Below are positions 29,355-39,516 of a stretch of DNA of 64,000 bases, piece after piece (position 1 is the first letter of the stretch; every line of letters starts with the position of its first letter). Source of the stretch: Paraburkholderia largidicola (lineage in GTDB: Bacteria > Pseudomonadota > Gammaproteobacteria > Burkholderiales > Burkholderiaceae); contig NZ_AP023174.1 of assembly GCF_013426895.1 (NCBI RefSeq), positions 1,240,001 to 1,304,000 of the forward strand, given 5' to 3'. The notes below the pieces were generated by a model. It was not told the origin of the DNA and made no database searches. It saw only the letters and a program-made list of their open reading frames with translations. Position numbers and translations under genes: made by a program.

Positions 29355-30734
29355 TCAGAGCTGTTTCATCAGCACGAGCGACTTACGCTGCCAGTTGTAG
29401 AGGCGGCGGCGGTCTTCGGGCAGGTCGTCGACCGTGACCTTCACGAAGCCGCGCTTGAGGAACCAGTGCTCGGTGCGCGTCGTCAGCACGAAGATACGCG
29501 TCAGTCCGCGCGCCCGCGCGCGCTGCTCGATGCGCTTCAACAGCCGTTCGCCGTCGCCCGAGCCTTGCGCTTCCGGCGCGACCGTCAGGCACGCCATCTC
29601 GCCGATGCGCTCCTGCGGGTACGGATACAGCGCCGCGCAGCCGAACAGCACGCCATCGTGCTCGATCACCGAGAAATGGTCGATGTCGCGTTCGATCTGG
29701 TGACGCCCGCGCCGCACCAGCGTACCGTCGGTTTCCAGCGGCTCGATCAGCGTCAGAATGCCGCCGACGTCGTCCGGCGTCGCTTCGCGCAGGCTTTCGA
29801 GGTTCTCGTACGAGATCATCGTGCCCACGCCATCGTGCAAGAACAGTTCCAGCAGCAGGCTGCCGTCGAGCGCGTAGGGAATGATGTGCGAACGCGCAAC
29901 GCCGCCACGGCAAGCGCGGATGGAGTGCTTCAGATAGAAGCCGGCATCGCCCGTCACCGCGCCGCTTTCGTGCAGGCGGTATGCGTCGTCCAGCGACAAC
30001 TCGCGGATCAGCGCGCTTTCTTCGTCGAGCAGGCCTTCCGTTTCGGTGAGAAACACGATCTTGTCGGCGCGCAGCGCGATCGCGGCAGCCGAGGCGACGT
30101 CTTCCATCGCCAGGTTGAACGCTTCGCCCGTCGGCGAAAAGCCGAGCGGCGACAGCAGCACGATCTTGCCGCTCGCGAGCGAATGGCGGATCGACTCGGC
30201 ATCGATCTTGCGCACCACGCCCGTATGCTGGAAATCGACCCCGTCGAGAATGCCGACCGGACGCGCCGTCACGAAGTTGCCCGACACGACGCTGATGTGC
30301 GCGTGCGCCATCGGCGTGTTCGGCAAGCCCTGGCTGATCGCGGCCTCGATGTCGAGACGGACTTCGCCCGCCGCTTCCTTCGCCGATTCGAGCGCGCGCG
30401 CATTGGTGATGCGCATGCCGTGCGAAAACTCGGACTCGACGCCGTGCAGGCTCATCTGCTCTTCCACTTGCGGACGCGAGCCGTGTACGAGCACGATCTG
30501 GATACCCATCGCCTGCAACAGCGCAATGTCGGATACCAGCGCGTTGAGCAGCCCCTGATGCACGACCTCGCCGCCGAAGCCGACGACAAACGTCTTGTTT
30601 CGGAACGCGTGGATATACGGCGCGACCGATCGCATCCAGTCGACGAATTGCGCGTGCTGCAGCAGGGCTTCCGAGTCGCCGGGCGATGCCGGTGAAGGAA
30701 CGGGCGTGGGGACGAGGTCGGTTTGGGAATTCAT
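29355..30734 (-). CDS. argA: N-acetylglutamate synthase (amino-acid N-acetyltransferase)
   Basis: The 459-residue enzyme makes N-acetylglutamate, the first step of arginine synthesis. It has an N-terminal amino-acid-kinase-like domain (FVVGFGGEVVHQGLLNALVS, IVLVHGSRPQVEEQM, KIVLLSPLGFSPTGEAFNLA) that binds arginine for feedback control, and a C-terminal GNAT domain (MACLTVAPEAQGSGDGERLL, FVLTTRTEHWFLKRGF). The start MNSQTDLVPTPVPSPASPGD leaves only 23 bp to the divergent hrpA start. A frame extending to 31265 overlaps hrpA and is rejected. Confidence 0.95.
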   Translation of the reverse strand: MNSQTDLVPTPVPSPASPGDSEALLQHAQFVDWMRSVAPYIHAFRNKTFVVGFGGEVVHQGLLNALVSDIALLQAMGIQIVLVHGSRPQVEEQMSLHGVESEFSHGMRITNARALESAKEAAGEVRLDIEAAISQGLPNTPMAHAHISVVSGNFVTARPVGILDGVDFQHTGVVRKIDAESIRHSLASGKIVLLSPLGFSPTGEAFNLAMEDVASAAAIALRADKIVFLTETEGLLDEESALIRELSLDDAYRLHESGAVTGDAGFYLKHSIRACRGGVARSHIIPYALDGSLLLELFLHDGVGTMISYENLESLREATPDDVGGILTLIEPLETDGTLVRRGRHQIERDIDHFSVIEHDGVLFGCAALYPYPQERIGEMACLTVAPEAQGSGDGERLLKRIEQRARARGLTRIFVLTTRTEHWFLKRGFVKVTVDDLPEDRRRLYNWQRKSLVLMKQL

Positions 30735-30757
30735 GCCCCGGATTATAATGCGCCCCC

Positions 30758-33700
30758 ATGTCGAATGTACCCAAAAGCTCCACTGGAGCCGATACGAAAA
30801 ACGCGGCTGACGCTGCCGCGAAAGACGCGGCGAGCCCCGCGCCGCGCGGTCATCAGGACGCGACGCGTGACGCGCGCGGCGACGCCACGCGCCGTGACGT
30901 TTCCGTGAATGTTGCGAATGCGCCGCGTTCGGGCGCGTCGGCGCACGGCGAGGCGAAGCAACAGCAAGGCGCGAACGCCGGGAAAAGCGGCGCGCGCGAG
31001 CAGCAGAACGGCGCGCCGAACCGGCAGCGGGATCAGCAGGGTCAGCGTGGGCCGGATCAGGCAGGTGACGCCCGCCGACAGCAGGCGCCGCGTGCTCGAG
31101 GCAACCCGCAAGGTGGCGCGCAAGGCAATAATCCACGCGCCAGCGGCGAGCCGGGCGCCGGGAAACAGCGCAATGCGTCGCGCGAGGCGGGCGGAGAAAA
31201 CCAGCGCAACGCGCCGCGCGAGCCCCGCAAGCCCGCGCGCGTCGTCGAACCGAATCCCATTCCACCCATCACGTTCCCCGAAGCGCTCCCCGTCTCGGGC
31301 CGACGCGAGGAAATCGCGCGCGCGATTGCCGGCCACCAGGTCGTGATCGTCAGCGGCGAGACGGGCTCGGGCAAGACGACCCAGTTGCCGAAAATCTGTC
31401 TCGCGCTCGGTCGCGGACTCGGCGCGGGCGGTAGCGGGCTGATCGGCCACACGCAGCCGCGCCGGATCGCGGCTTCGGCGACGGGCCGGCGCATTGCCGA
31501 GGAACTCGGCACGCCGTTCGGCGAAGTGGTCGGCTACAAGGTGCGTTTCACCGATAATCTCGCGCCGGGCGCGTCCGTCAAACTGATGACGGACGGCATT
31601 CTGCTCGCGGAAACGCAGACCGATCCGCTGCTGAAAGCGTACGACACGCTGATCATCGACGAGGCGCACGAGCGCAGCCTGAACATCGATTTTCTGCTCG
31701 GCTATCTGAAAGAGATTTTGCCGAAGCGCCCGGATCTGAAGTTGATCGTGACGTCGGCGACCATCGATGCCGATCGCTTCGCACGTCATTTCGGCTCCGA
31801 AGAAAAACCCGCGCCCGTGATCGAGGTGAGCGGCCGGCTGTATCCCGTCGAGGTCCGCTATCGTCCCGTCGCCGAAGATTCGCCGGCGGTGAAGTCGGCG
31901 GAAGGGAATGCGGGCCGGGAGCGTGGCGATCGTCCGAAAACGCAGCGGGAGACCGACCGCGATCTGATGGACGCGATCGTCGAAGCCGCCGACGAACTGT
32001 GCCGCGAAGGCCCGGGCGATGTGCTCGTATTCCTGCCCGGCGAGCGCGAGATTCGCGACGCGGCGGAAGCGCTGCGCAAGCAGCATCCGCCGCACACGGA
32101 GATTTTGCCGCTGTTCGCGCGGCTGTCGGCGGCTGAACAGGAACGCGTGTTCCGTCCGTCGAACGCGCGGCGCATCGTGCTCGCCACCAACGTCGCCGAG
32201 ACCTCGCTGACGGTGCCGGGCATCCGCTATGTGGTCGACACGGGCCTCGCCCGCGTGAAGCGCTACTCGTACCGCAACAAGGTCGAGCAGCTGCAGGTCG
32301 AGTCGATTTCGCAGGCGGCGGCTAACCAGCGGGCAGGGCGCTGCGGACGGGTCGCGGACGGCATCTGCATCCGTCTCTACGACGAAGCCGATTTCCAGTC
32401 GCGCGTGCGCTTCACCGACCCGGAAATTCTGCGGTCGTCGCTGGCGTCCGTCATTCTGCGGATGAAGTCGCTGCATCTGACGGCCATCGAAACCTTCCCG
32501 TTCATCGAACCGCCGCCCGGGCGCGCGATTGCCGACGGCTATCAACTGCTGAACGAACTCGGCGCCGTCGACGACGACAACGCGCTGACGCCGCTCGGCC
32601 GTGAACTCGCGCGCCTGCCGCTCGATCCGCGCGTCGGCCGGATGATTCTCGGCGCGCGCGACCAGCAGGCGCTGCGCGAAGTGCTGATCATCGCGAGTGC
32701 GCTGTCCGTGCAGGACCCGCGCGACCGTCCCATCGACGCGCAGGAGCAGGCAGACCAGGCGCATCGCAAGTTCGCCGACGAGCGCTCAGAGTTTCTGCAG
32801 TGGCTGAAGATCTGGGCGTGGTTCGAAGAGGCCATCGCGCACAAGAAGTCGAACAGGCAGCTGACCGATGCATGCAAGCAGAACTTCCTGTCGCATCTGC
32901 GTTTGCGCGAATGGCGCGACGTGCATTCGCAACTGCTCACGGTGGTGCGCGAGCACGGCTGGCGCGTGAATGACAGCGAAGCGACCTTCGAGCAGATTCA
33001 TCTGGCGCTGCTGACGGGCCTACTCGGCAATATCGGTCTGAAGGCCGACGACGAGCCCTACTATCTCGGCGCGCGCAGCATCAAGTTTTATCTGTGGCCC
33101 GGCTCGGCGCTCGTGAAGAAGGCAGGCAAGTGGGTGATGGCGGCGGAACTCGTCGAAACGAGCCGGCTGTACGCCCGCTGCATCGCGAAGATCGAGCCGG
33201 AATGGATCGAGCGCGTCGGCGCGCATCTGTTGAAGAAGTCGCTCTCCGAGCCGCACTGGGAAAAGCGCGCGGCGCAGGTGTCGGCATTCGAGCGCGCGAT
33301 GCTGTACGGCTTGCCCATTTATCACCGGCGGCGCGTCAGTTTCGGCAAGCAGGACCCGGCGCGCGCGCGGGAGCTGTTCATCCGCGGCGCGCTGGTTGAA
33401 GGCGAGTTCGACACGAAGCTCGCGTTTTTTGCGCACAACCGCAAGCTGCTCGCCGATATCGAACAGCTCGAACACAAGTCGCGCCGCCAGGACGTACTGG
33501 TCGACGACGAACTGATCTACGCGTTCTACGATCAGGCTGTGCCGAACGGCATCCATACGGGGGCCGCGTTCGAGCGCTGGTATCGCGACGAAGTGAAGAA
33601 GAGCGGGCAGCAGGAAGACAAGCTGCGCCTGCTGTATCTGTCACGCGACGATCTGATGCGCCACGAGGCGGCCGGCGTCACGACCGACCTGTTCCCGAAG

Positions 33701-35197
33701 CGGATGACGATGGCGGGCGTCGACATGGCGCTCACCTATCACTTCGAGCCGGGCTCGCCGCGCGACGGCGTGACGCTCGCCGTGCCGCTGTATGCGCTGA
33801 ATCAGGTGGATGCGCGGCGCGTCGAGTGGCTCGTGCCGGGCATGCTGAAGGAAAAGACGCAACTGCTGCTCAAGTCCTTGCCGCAGAAGCTGCGCCGCCA
33901 CGTCGTGCCGTTGCCGGAGTACGCGGCGGGCTTCGTCGAGCGGCACAGCGGGCCGAAATTCGGCGCGGGCGGCCTGCTCGACACGGTGATCGCCGATATT
34001 CGCGAGCAGACGCAGATCGCGACGAAGCAGTCGGACTTCAAGCTCGAAACGCTCGCGCCGCACCTGTTCATGAACTTCAAGGTGATCGACGAGCACGGCC
34101 GGCAGCTCGCGATGGGCCGCAATCTCGCGCAACTGCGCGCGGAGCTGGGCGGCCAGGCGCAACAGCAGTTCCAGAAAATCGCGTCGAGCGCGGCGGGTGC
34201 GGCGCTCGCGAATGCGGGCTCGGGCGGCGGCGATGCTCCCGCGCGTGAAGCGACGGGCGGTAGGAATGGTGGAGGCGCGCGTGGCGCCTCAGCTGTGCCG
34301 CACACGCCCGCTGCCGGCGAAGCAGCGGCTGCTCCCGCAACCGCCCTCTACGAAAACCTGACGACGTGGAACTTCGGCAAGCTCCCCGAGCTGCTCGAAA
34401 TCCGGCGCGGCGGGCACACGCTGTTCGGCTATCCGGCGCTCGTCGATCGCGGCACGCATTGCGACGTCGAAGTGTTCGATTCGCCGGACGAGGCCGCGCG
34501 CATCCATCGCGCGGGTCTGCGGCGACTGTTCGCGCTGCAGTTGCGCGAGCCGATCAAATACCTCGAAAAAAACCTGCCGGGCTTGCGCGAAATGGCGATG
34601 CAGTTCATGCCGCGCGGCACGCAGGAAGAACTGCGCGATCAACTGATCGACACGGCGCTCGACCGCGCGTGCCTGCAGGACCCGCTGCCCGACGACGACG
34701 CGAGCTTCCACGCGCGCAAGGACGAAGGCCGCAGCCGGCTGACGTTGCTCGCGCAGGAGATTGCCCGCCTTGGCGGACAGATTCTTGGCGAGTATGCGGC
34801 CGTCGTGAAGAAACTCGCGCAGGCGAAGCCGTTCGCCGCGGCTTTTGCCGACATGCAGAACCAGTTGGAAGCGCTGATCGGCAAACGCTTTATCGTCGAT
34901 ACGCCGTACCCGCAGTTGACGCATTTCCCGCGCTATCTGAAGGGCATCGCGCTGCGCATCGACAAACTGAAAGCGGACTCGGCACGCGACGCGCGCCAGT
35001 TCGCAGAGTTTCAGCCGCTCGCGCAGAACTACCAGCGAGCGCTCGCGCAGCGCGGCGGCGTGCCGGATGCCCGGCTCGTCGAGTTCCGCTGGCTGCTGGA
35101 GGAACTGCGCGTGTCGCTGTTCGCGCAGGAACTGCGTACGCCGATGCCCGTTTCCGTCAAGCGTCTCTATAAGGTGTGGGAGTCGATGCAGCGTTGA
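30758..35197 (+). CDS. hrpA: ATP-dependent RNA helicase HrpA
   Basis: The 1479-residue DEAH-box RNA helicase has Walker A GETGSGKTT (about 199-207), the DEAH box at residues 301-304 (IIDEAHERSLNIDFLLGYL), motif III TSATI, motif V VAETSLTVPGIRYVVDTG and motif VI QRAGRCGR. The helicase-associated domains and the long HrpA-specific C-terminal region (DUF3418-like, to VKRLYKVWESMQR) follow. HrpA helps rescue stalled ribosomes and processes some mRNAs. Compared with E. coli (about 1300 residues) it has an extra N-terminal 165 residues of Ala/Gly/Gln/Arg-rich disordered sequence and an Ala/Gly-rich insert near residues 1145-1195. The start lies 9 bp after a TATAAT sequence, so a leaderless or near-leaderless message is possible. 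Confidence 0.96.
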   Translation: MSNVPKSSTGADTKNAADAAAKDAASPAPRGHQDATRDARGDATRRDVSVNVANAPRSGASAHGEAKQQQGANAGKSGAREQQNGAPNRQRDQQGQRGPDQAGDARRQQAPRARGNPQGGAQGNNPRASGEPGAGKQRNASREAGGENQRNAPREPRKPARVVEPNPIPPITFPEALPVSGRREEIARAIAGHQVVIVSGETGSGKTTQLPKICLALGRGLGAGGSGLIGHTQPRRIAASATGRRIAEELGTPFGEVVGYKVRFTDNLAPGASVKLMTDGILLAETQTDPLLKAYDTLIIDEAHERSLNIDFLLGYLKEILPKRPDLKLIVTSATIDADRFARHFGSEEKPAPVIEVSGRLYPVEVRYRPVAEDSPAVKSAEGNAGRERGDRPKTQRETDRDLMDAIVEAADELCREGPGDVLVFLPGEREIRDAAEALRKQHPPHTEILPLFARLSAAEQERVFRPSNARRIVLATNVAETSLTVPGIRYVVDTGLARVKRYSYRNKVEQLQVESISQAAANQRAGRCGRVADGICIRLYDEADFQSRVRFTDPEILRSSLASVILRMKSLHLTAIETFPFIEPPPGRAIADGYQLLNELGAVDDDNALTPLGRELARLPLDPRVGRMILGARDQQALREVLIIASALSVQDPRDRPIDAQEQADQAHRKFADERSEFLQWLKIWAWFEEAIAHKKSNRQLTDACKQNFLSHLRLREWRDVHSQLLTVVREHGWRVNDSEATFEQIHLALLTGLLGNIGLKADDEPYYLGARSIKFYLWPGSALVKKAGKWVMAAELVETSRLYARCIAKIEPEWIERVGAHLLKKSLSEPHWEKRAAQVSAFERAMLYGLPIYHRRRVSFGKQDPARARELFIRGALVEGEFDTKLAFFAHNRKLLADIEQLEHKSRRQDVLVDDELIYAFYDQAVPNGIHTGAAFERWYRDEVKKSGQQEDKLRLLYLSRDDLMRHEAAGVTTDLFPKRMTMAGVDMALTYHFEPGSPRDGVTLAVPLYALNQVDARRVEWLVPGMLKEKTQLLLKSLPQKLRRHVVPLPEYAAGFVERHSGPKFGAGGLLDTVIADIREQTQIATKQSDFKLETLAPHLFMNFKVIDEHGRQLAMGRNLAQLRAELGGQAQQQFQKIASSAAGAALANAGSGGGDAPAREATGGRNGGGARGASAVPHTPAAGEAAAAPATALYENLTTWNFGKLPELLEIRRGGHTLFGYPALVDRGTHCDVEVFDSPDEAARIHRAGLRRLFALQLREPIKYLEKNLPGLREMAMQFMPRGTQEELRDQLIDTALDRACLQDPLPDDDASFHARKDEGRSRLTLLAQEIARLGGQILGEYAAVVKKLAQAKPFAAAFADMQNQLEALIGKRFIVDTPYPQLTHFPRYLKGIALRIDKLKADSARDARQFAEFQPLAQNYQRALAQRGGVPDARLVEFRWLLEELRVSLFAQELRTPMPVSVKRLYKVWESMQR

Positions 35198-35410
35198 GCG
35201 ACGCGGGCGCGCTTTCTGGGCGCGCCCGGGTGTGCCGTTATGGGCAAAGCGCGCCGAACCGCCGCAAACCACAGATCGCGCGCCTGCGCGCCGTCCGTCC
35301 GGCGCGCCCTGCGTCACCGCGCCGCAACGCTCGCCTTTTCCCCGATCGAGGTCAACCGAAGCGTCACGCAAACGTTCTACAATGGCGATTACCCCCTGAT
35401 GTGAGTTTTC

Positions 35411-36424
35411 ATGCGCAAATTTTCCCTTCCCGGCCTGTCCAGCACGTTTGCAGCAGGCGCGGCGCTCGTCGCGGCAGCAAGCTTCTTCTCCCCGCCAGTC
35501 CTCGCCAACAACGTGATCGTGCTCAATTCCGGCGAAGCCACGCTGAGCCTGATCGACGAGAACACGCGTCAGGTAATCGACACGGTGCCGACCGGCAAGG
35601 AGCCGCATCACCTGATGCCGACGCCGGACAATTCGTCGCTGATCGTCGCGAATTCGGTGTCGAACAACCTGATGTTCGTCGATCCGAAAACGGGTAAGCC
35701 GCAGCGTTGGGTCGAGAACATCGAAGACCCGTATCAGATCGGTTTTTCGCCGGATCGCAAGTGGCTCGTGACGACGGGCCTGCGCCTCGATCGCCTCGAC
35801 ATCTATCACTACGACGGCCACAACATGACGCTCGCGAGCCGCCTGCCGCTCGCCGTGATGCCGAGCCACATGGCGTTCACGAACGACAGCAAGACGGTGT
35901 TCGTCACGCTGCAGGTGTCGGGTGAACTGGCGGCCGTCGATCTCGCCACGCAGCAGGTCAAGTGGAAGATGAAAGTCGGCAAGGTGCCGGCCGGCCTGTG
36001 GATGACGCCGGGCGACAAATATCTGCTGATCGGCATGACGGGGGCGGACTATGTCGCCGTCGTCGACTGGCGCAACCAGAAGATCGTCAAGACGATCACG
36101 ACGGGCAAGGGCGCGCACAACTTCCGCTCGCTCGCGGACGGCAAGCATGTGGCCGTGTCGAACCGCGTGGCCAGCACCATCAGCATCCTCGACGAGGACA
36201 CGCTCACCAATGTCGGCGACATCACGGGATTGATGCCGGGACCTGACGACATGGAACTTTCCGCCGACAAACGCTATCTGTGGGTTACGTTCCGCTTTGC
36301 GAAGCACGTCGGCGTGATCGACCTGACGACGCACAAGCTGATCCAGACGATCGCTGTCGGCCGTTCGCCGCACGGCATCTATTTCTTCAACCGCGCACCT
36401 GTCACCGCGCCGAACGGGGCGTGA
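35411..36424 (+). CDS. Periplasmic YVTN-type beta-propeller protein
   Basis: The 337-residue protein has a signal peptide (cleavage near PPVLA-NN) and about seven blades with the repeating pattern VIVLNSGEATLSLIDENTRQ / VPTGKEPHHLMPTPDNSSLI / VANSVSNNLMFVDPKTGK. This is the YVTN or cytochrome d1-like propeller. The heme d1 or catalytic residues of nitrite reductase are not evident, so a binding or scaffold role is more likely. It is followed 125 bp later by the sterol-desaturase-family gene on the same strand. Confidence 0.85.
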   Translation: MRKFSLPGLSSTFAAGAALVAAASFFSPPVLANNVIVLNSGEATLSLIDENTRQVIDTVPTGKEPHHLMPTPDNSSLIVANSVSNNLMFVDPKTGKPQRWVENIEDPYQIGFSPDRKWLVTTGLRLDRLDIYHYDGHNMTLASRLPLAVMPSHMAFTNDSKTVFVTLQVSGELAAVDLATQQVKWKMKVGKVPAGLWMTPGDKYLLIGMTGADYVAVVDWRNQKIVKTITTGKGAHNFRSLADGKHVAVSNRVASTISILDEDTLTNVGDITGLMPGPDDMELSADKRYLWVTFRFAKHVGVIDLTTHKLIQTIAVGRSPHGIYFFNRAPVTAPNGA

Positions 36425-36549
36425 TCGCGGGGACGGCGCGCCTTGCCGGCGCGCCGTCCATTGCACGACGAGATTGACATTGAAACGCGCAGTGAAGCCG
36501 CACGAGCAAGCCGCACAGTGAAGCAGAACCGCGACGCATAAAGAGCACC

Positions 36550-37533
36550 ATGTTCCAGCTGATCGCCTCCAGTCTCGATAGCTTCGTTTCATCGATCCAG
36601 ACGCTGCTGTACGTCGACGTCGTGCAGCCGCTGCTGTTCCATTTCAACCTGATGGACTATGACGAGGACACCTACGACAGCCTTTACTGGGTGATCGTCG
36701 GCGTGCTGGAAGTGCTGGCCATGTACGCGCTGCTGCGCCCGCTCGAAGCGCTGCGGCCCGTCGAGCAGTGGAAGGACCGCAAGGCGGTGCGCGTCGACGT
36801 GCTCTACACGTGGATCGCGAAGCTCGGCATTCTCAATCTGTTCTTCTTCTTCGCGCTGCAGCCGTTCTTCGATTCGGTGCAGGGCTGGCTGCGTCTGCAG
36901 GGCATCGCGAATATCGAACTCGACAATCTGTGGCCCGGCGTGACGACGCAGCCTTTCGTGACGTTCATCATGTATCTGCTGGTGCTCGACTTCGCGGGCT
37001 ACTGGTATCACCGTGGGCAGCACAAGATCGGCGTCTGGTGGGAATTGCACGCGGTGCATCACAGCCAGCAGCAGATGTCGCTGTGGGCCGACGACCGCAA
37101 CCATCTGCTCGACGATCTGCTGCAGGCGTGTTTCTTCGCCGTGATCGCGCTGTTCATCGGCGTGCCGCCGTCGCAGTTCGTCGTGCTCGTCGCGATCACG
37201 AACCTCGCGCAGAGCGTGCAGCACGCGAACATCCGTCTGCATTTCGGCTGGCTCGGCGAACGCCTGCTCGTCAGTCCGACCTTCCATCGCCGGCATCATG
37301 CGATCGGCTACGGTCACGAAGGGCTCAAGTACGGCTGCAACTTCGGCGTGCTCTTTCCGTGGTGGGACATGCTGTTCGGCAGCGCGTCGTGGAGCCGCGA
37401 AATGGAGCCGACGGGCATTCGCGACCAGCTCAGCGGCCGTCATTACGGCGAAGGCTTCTGGGCGCAGCACTGGCTCGCGTTCGTGCGGATTGCGCAGCGG
37501 ATCGGCGGCAAGAAGCAGCGGGGCGCGGCGTAA
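36550..37533 (+). CDS. Sterol desaturase / fatty-acid hydroxylase family membrane enzyme
   Basis: The 327-residue membrane protein carries the di-iron histidine clusters of the fatty-acid hydroxylase superfamily: HRGQH, ELHAVHHSQQ and HRRHHAIG. Four to five transmembrane segments surround them (LYWVIVGVLEVLAMYALLRP, LGILNLFFFFALQPFF, TFIMYLLVLDFAGYWY). Members hydroxylate or desaturate lipids using O2; the lipid here is unknown. The gene may be co-transcribed with the propeller protein upstream. Confidence 0.88.
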   Translation: MFQLIASSLDSFVSSIQTLLYVDVVQPLLFHFNLMDYDEDTYDSLYWVIVGVLEVLAMYALLRPLEALRPVEQWKDRKAVRVDVLYTWIAKLGILNLFFFFALQPFFDSVQGWLRLQGIANIELDNLWPGVTTQPFVTFIMYLLVLDFAGYWYHRGQHKIGVWWELHAVHHSQQQMSLWADDRNHLLDDLLQACFFAVIALFIGVPPSQFVVLVAITNLAQSVQHANIRLHFGWLGERLLVSPTFHRRHHAIGYGHEGLKYGCNFGVLFPWWDMLFGSASWSREMEPTGIRDQLSGRHYGEGFWAQHWLAFVRIAQRIGGKKQRGAA

Positions 37534-37731
37534 GCGCGTCGTCTTTCACTGTCGACACGTCTTTCTGTCGCCCACGCGCGCGTCTTCAGGTCGCGCAGCA
37601 AAATTGCACGGCAACGCTTGCGCACCCACGCGTGAGCGCGCGCTTTCACTTTCGGCGCTGACGCCCGACGTGGTTTATCCTGTCCACGTTTCCTTCCTTT
37701 TCCCGCATTCCCATCACTTCATCGACTACGC

Positions 37732-38589
37732 ATGAATGATCTCTTGCGCTCGTTCGGGCGCGCGCTGTCTTCCGTGTTCCATCCGCGCATGCTGTGGCTG
37801 ACGTTCATGCCGTTCGCGGCGGCCACGATCGTCTGGGGCGTGGTGCTGTGGTTTTCCTGGCAGGCACTGATCGGTGCAACGCGCGGCTGGCTCGAAAGCT
37901 GGCCGCTCACGACGACGCTCTACGGGCTATTCGACTGGCTCGGTTTTTCGTCGCTGCATGCGGCCGTGGCGCCTTTCATTGTGATTGCCGTGGCGATTCC
38001 GCTGATCGTCGTCACCGTGCTGCTGCTGATCGCGACGCTGTCGATGCCCGCCGTGATCAAGCATCTGTCGAAGCGGCAGTTCGCCGCGCTGGAAATGCGG
38101 CGTGGCGGCACGTTCGCCGGCAGTCTCGTGCATTCCGTGTGGACGACGCTCGTGTGCCTGCTGGTGCTGGTGATCACGCTGCCGCTGTGGCTGATTCCGC
38201 CGTTCTTCGCGCTGATCCCGCCGCTGCTGTGGGGCTGGCTCACCTATCGCGTGATGACCTACGACGCGCTGTCGCTGCACGCCAGCAGCGAGGAGCGGCG
38301 CGCGCTGGTGCGCCAGCATCGCCTGCCGCTGTTGCTGATCGGCGTGGCGAGCGGGCTGCTCGGCTCGCTGCCCACCTTGATCTGGGCGTCGTCCGTGTGG
38401 CTGATCGTGCTGTTCCCTGTGATGACTGCCGTGACGATCTGGATTTATGCTTTTATCCTCGTGTTCACGGCGCTCTGGTTCGGCTACTACTGCCTGCGCG
38501 CGCTGCAGCGGATGCGCGCCGGCGAGCATGGCGGGAACGGCCACCATGGTCCCCACGGCGCGCGCGGCACAGCGCCTGTCTCCTACTGA
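37732..38589 (+). CDS. EI24/CysZ-like membrane protein
   Basis: The 285-residue protein starts MNDLLRSFGRALSSVFHPRM and has about five to six hydrophobic segments with the EI24 family pattern (LVHSVWTTLVCLLVLVITLP ... LIPPLLWGWLTYRVMTYDAL). It is related to CysZ, the sulfate permease, but sits apart from sulfur genes, so the substrate is unclear. The Gly/His-rich tail after residue 265 is disordered. The CinA-like gene starts 14 bp after its stop with GAAGAGG in between, so the two form an operon. Confidence 0.85.
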   Translation: MNDLLRSFGRALSSVFHPRMLWLTFMPFAAATIVWGVVLWFSWQALIGATRGWLESWPLTTTLYGLFDWLGFSSLHAAVAPFIVIAVAIPLIVVTVLLLIATLSMPAVIKHLSKRQFAALEMRRGGTFAGSLVHSVWTTLVCLLVLVITLPLWLIPPFFALIPPLLWGWLTYRVMTYDALSLHASSEERRALVRQHRLPLLLIGVASGLLGSLPTLIWASSVWLIVLFPVMTAVTIWIYAFILVFTALWFGYYCLRALQRMRAGEHGGNGHHGPHGARGTAPVSY

Positions 38590-38603
38590 TTGAAGAGGCT
38601 TCA

Positions 38604-39437
38604 ATGGCATTTGGCGTCATCATCATCGGCGATGAAATCCTGTCGGGCAGACGCGTCGACAAGCATCTGCCGAAAGTCATCCAGCTTCTGAGCGCGCGCG
38701 GCCTGTCGCTGTCGTGGGCCGAATATATCGGCGACGATCCGGAGCGCATCACGGCGACCTTGCGCCGCACGTTCGCGTCGGGCGATATCGTGTTTTCGAC
38801 GGGCGGCATCGGCGCGACGCCGGACGATCACACCCGCCAGTGCGCGGCCGCCGCGCTTGCCGTGCCGCTCGAACTGCACCCTGAGGCAAAGGTGCTGATC
38901 CAGGAACGCATCCGCGAGATGCATCCCGCCAGTTCGTCCACGCCCGTCGATTTCGACTCGCCGGAGAATCTGCATCGTCTGAACATGGGCACGTATCCGC
39001 GCGGCGCGTCGATCATTCCGAACGGGTACAACAAGATTCCTGGTTTTTCCGTCGGCGACCATCATTTCGTGCCGGGCTTTCCGGTGATGGCCTGGCCGAT
39101 GATCGAATGGGTGCTGGATACGAAGTATCAGCATCTGCATCATTCGACGCCGCATGCGGAAAAGTCTCTGCTCGTGTTCGAGTTGCCCGAATCGACGCTG
39201 ACGCCGCTGATGGAAAAGATCGAACATGATTTTCCTGGCGTGCGCGTGTTCAGCCTGCCGAGCGTCGGTGATGCGGAGCGCGGCGGCATCTATGCGCGCC
39301 GGCATATCGATCTGGGCGTGAAGGGCGAGCCCGAAGCCGTCGCGGCAGCGTTCGTGAAGCTGCGCGAAGGCGTGCATCTGCTGGGGGGCGATATCGTCGA
39401 ACCGGAAGTGGCAGCGAAGGCTCAGCCACGTAACTGA
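38604..39437 (+). CDS. CinA-N/MoaB-type (competence-damage domain) protein
   Basis: The 277-residue protein begins MAFGVIIIGDEILSGRRVDK and contains VFSTGGIGATPDDHTRQCAA, the molybdopterin-binding-like fold of the CinA N-terminal domain. There is no C-terminal PncC-type deamidase domain, so this is a CinA-N-only protein. In CinA the N-terminal domain can hydrolyse ADP-ribose or NAD breakdown products, and that activity is possible here. ATG 38604 is preceded by GAAGAGG. Confidence 0.88.
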   Translation: MAFGVIIIGDEILSGRRVDKHLPKVIQLLSARGLSLSWAEYIGDDPERITATLRRTFASGDIVFSTGGIGATPDDHTRQCAAAALAVPLELHPEAKVLIQERIREMHPASSSTPVDFDSPENLHRLNMGTYPRGASIIPNGYNKIPGFSVGDHHFVPGFPVMAWPMIEWVLDTKYQHLHHSTPHAEKSLLVFELPESTLTPLMEKIEHDFPGVRVFSLPSVGDAERGGIYARRHIDLGVKGEPEAVAAAFVKLREGVHLLGGDIVEPEVAAKAQPRN

Positions 39438-39516
39438 GCAAATCGGAGCGAGGCGTGCAACGCGTCCCCGTCCCAGGAACATCATCCGCCTGTCACATCG
39501 CGCGCGGACGATTCCA

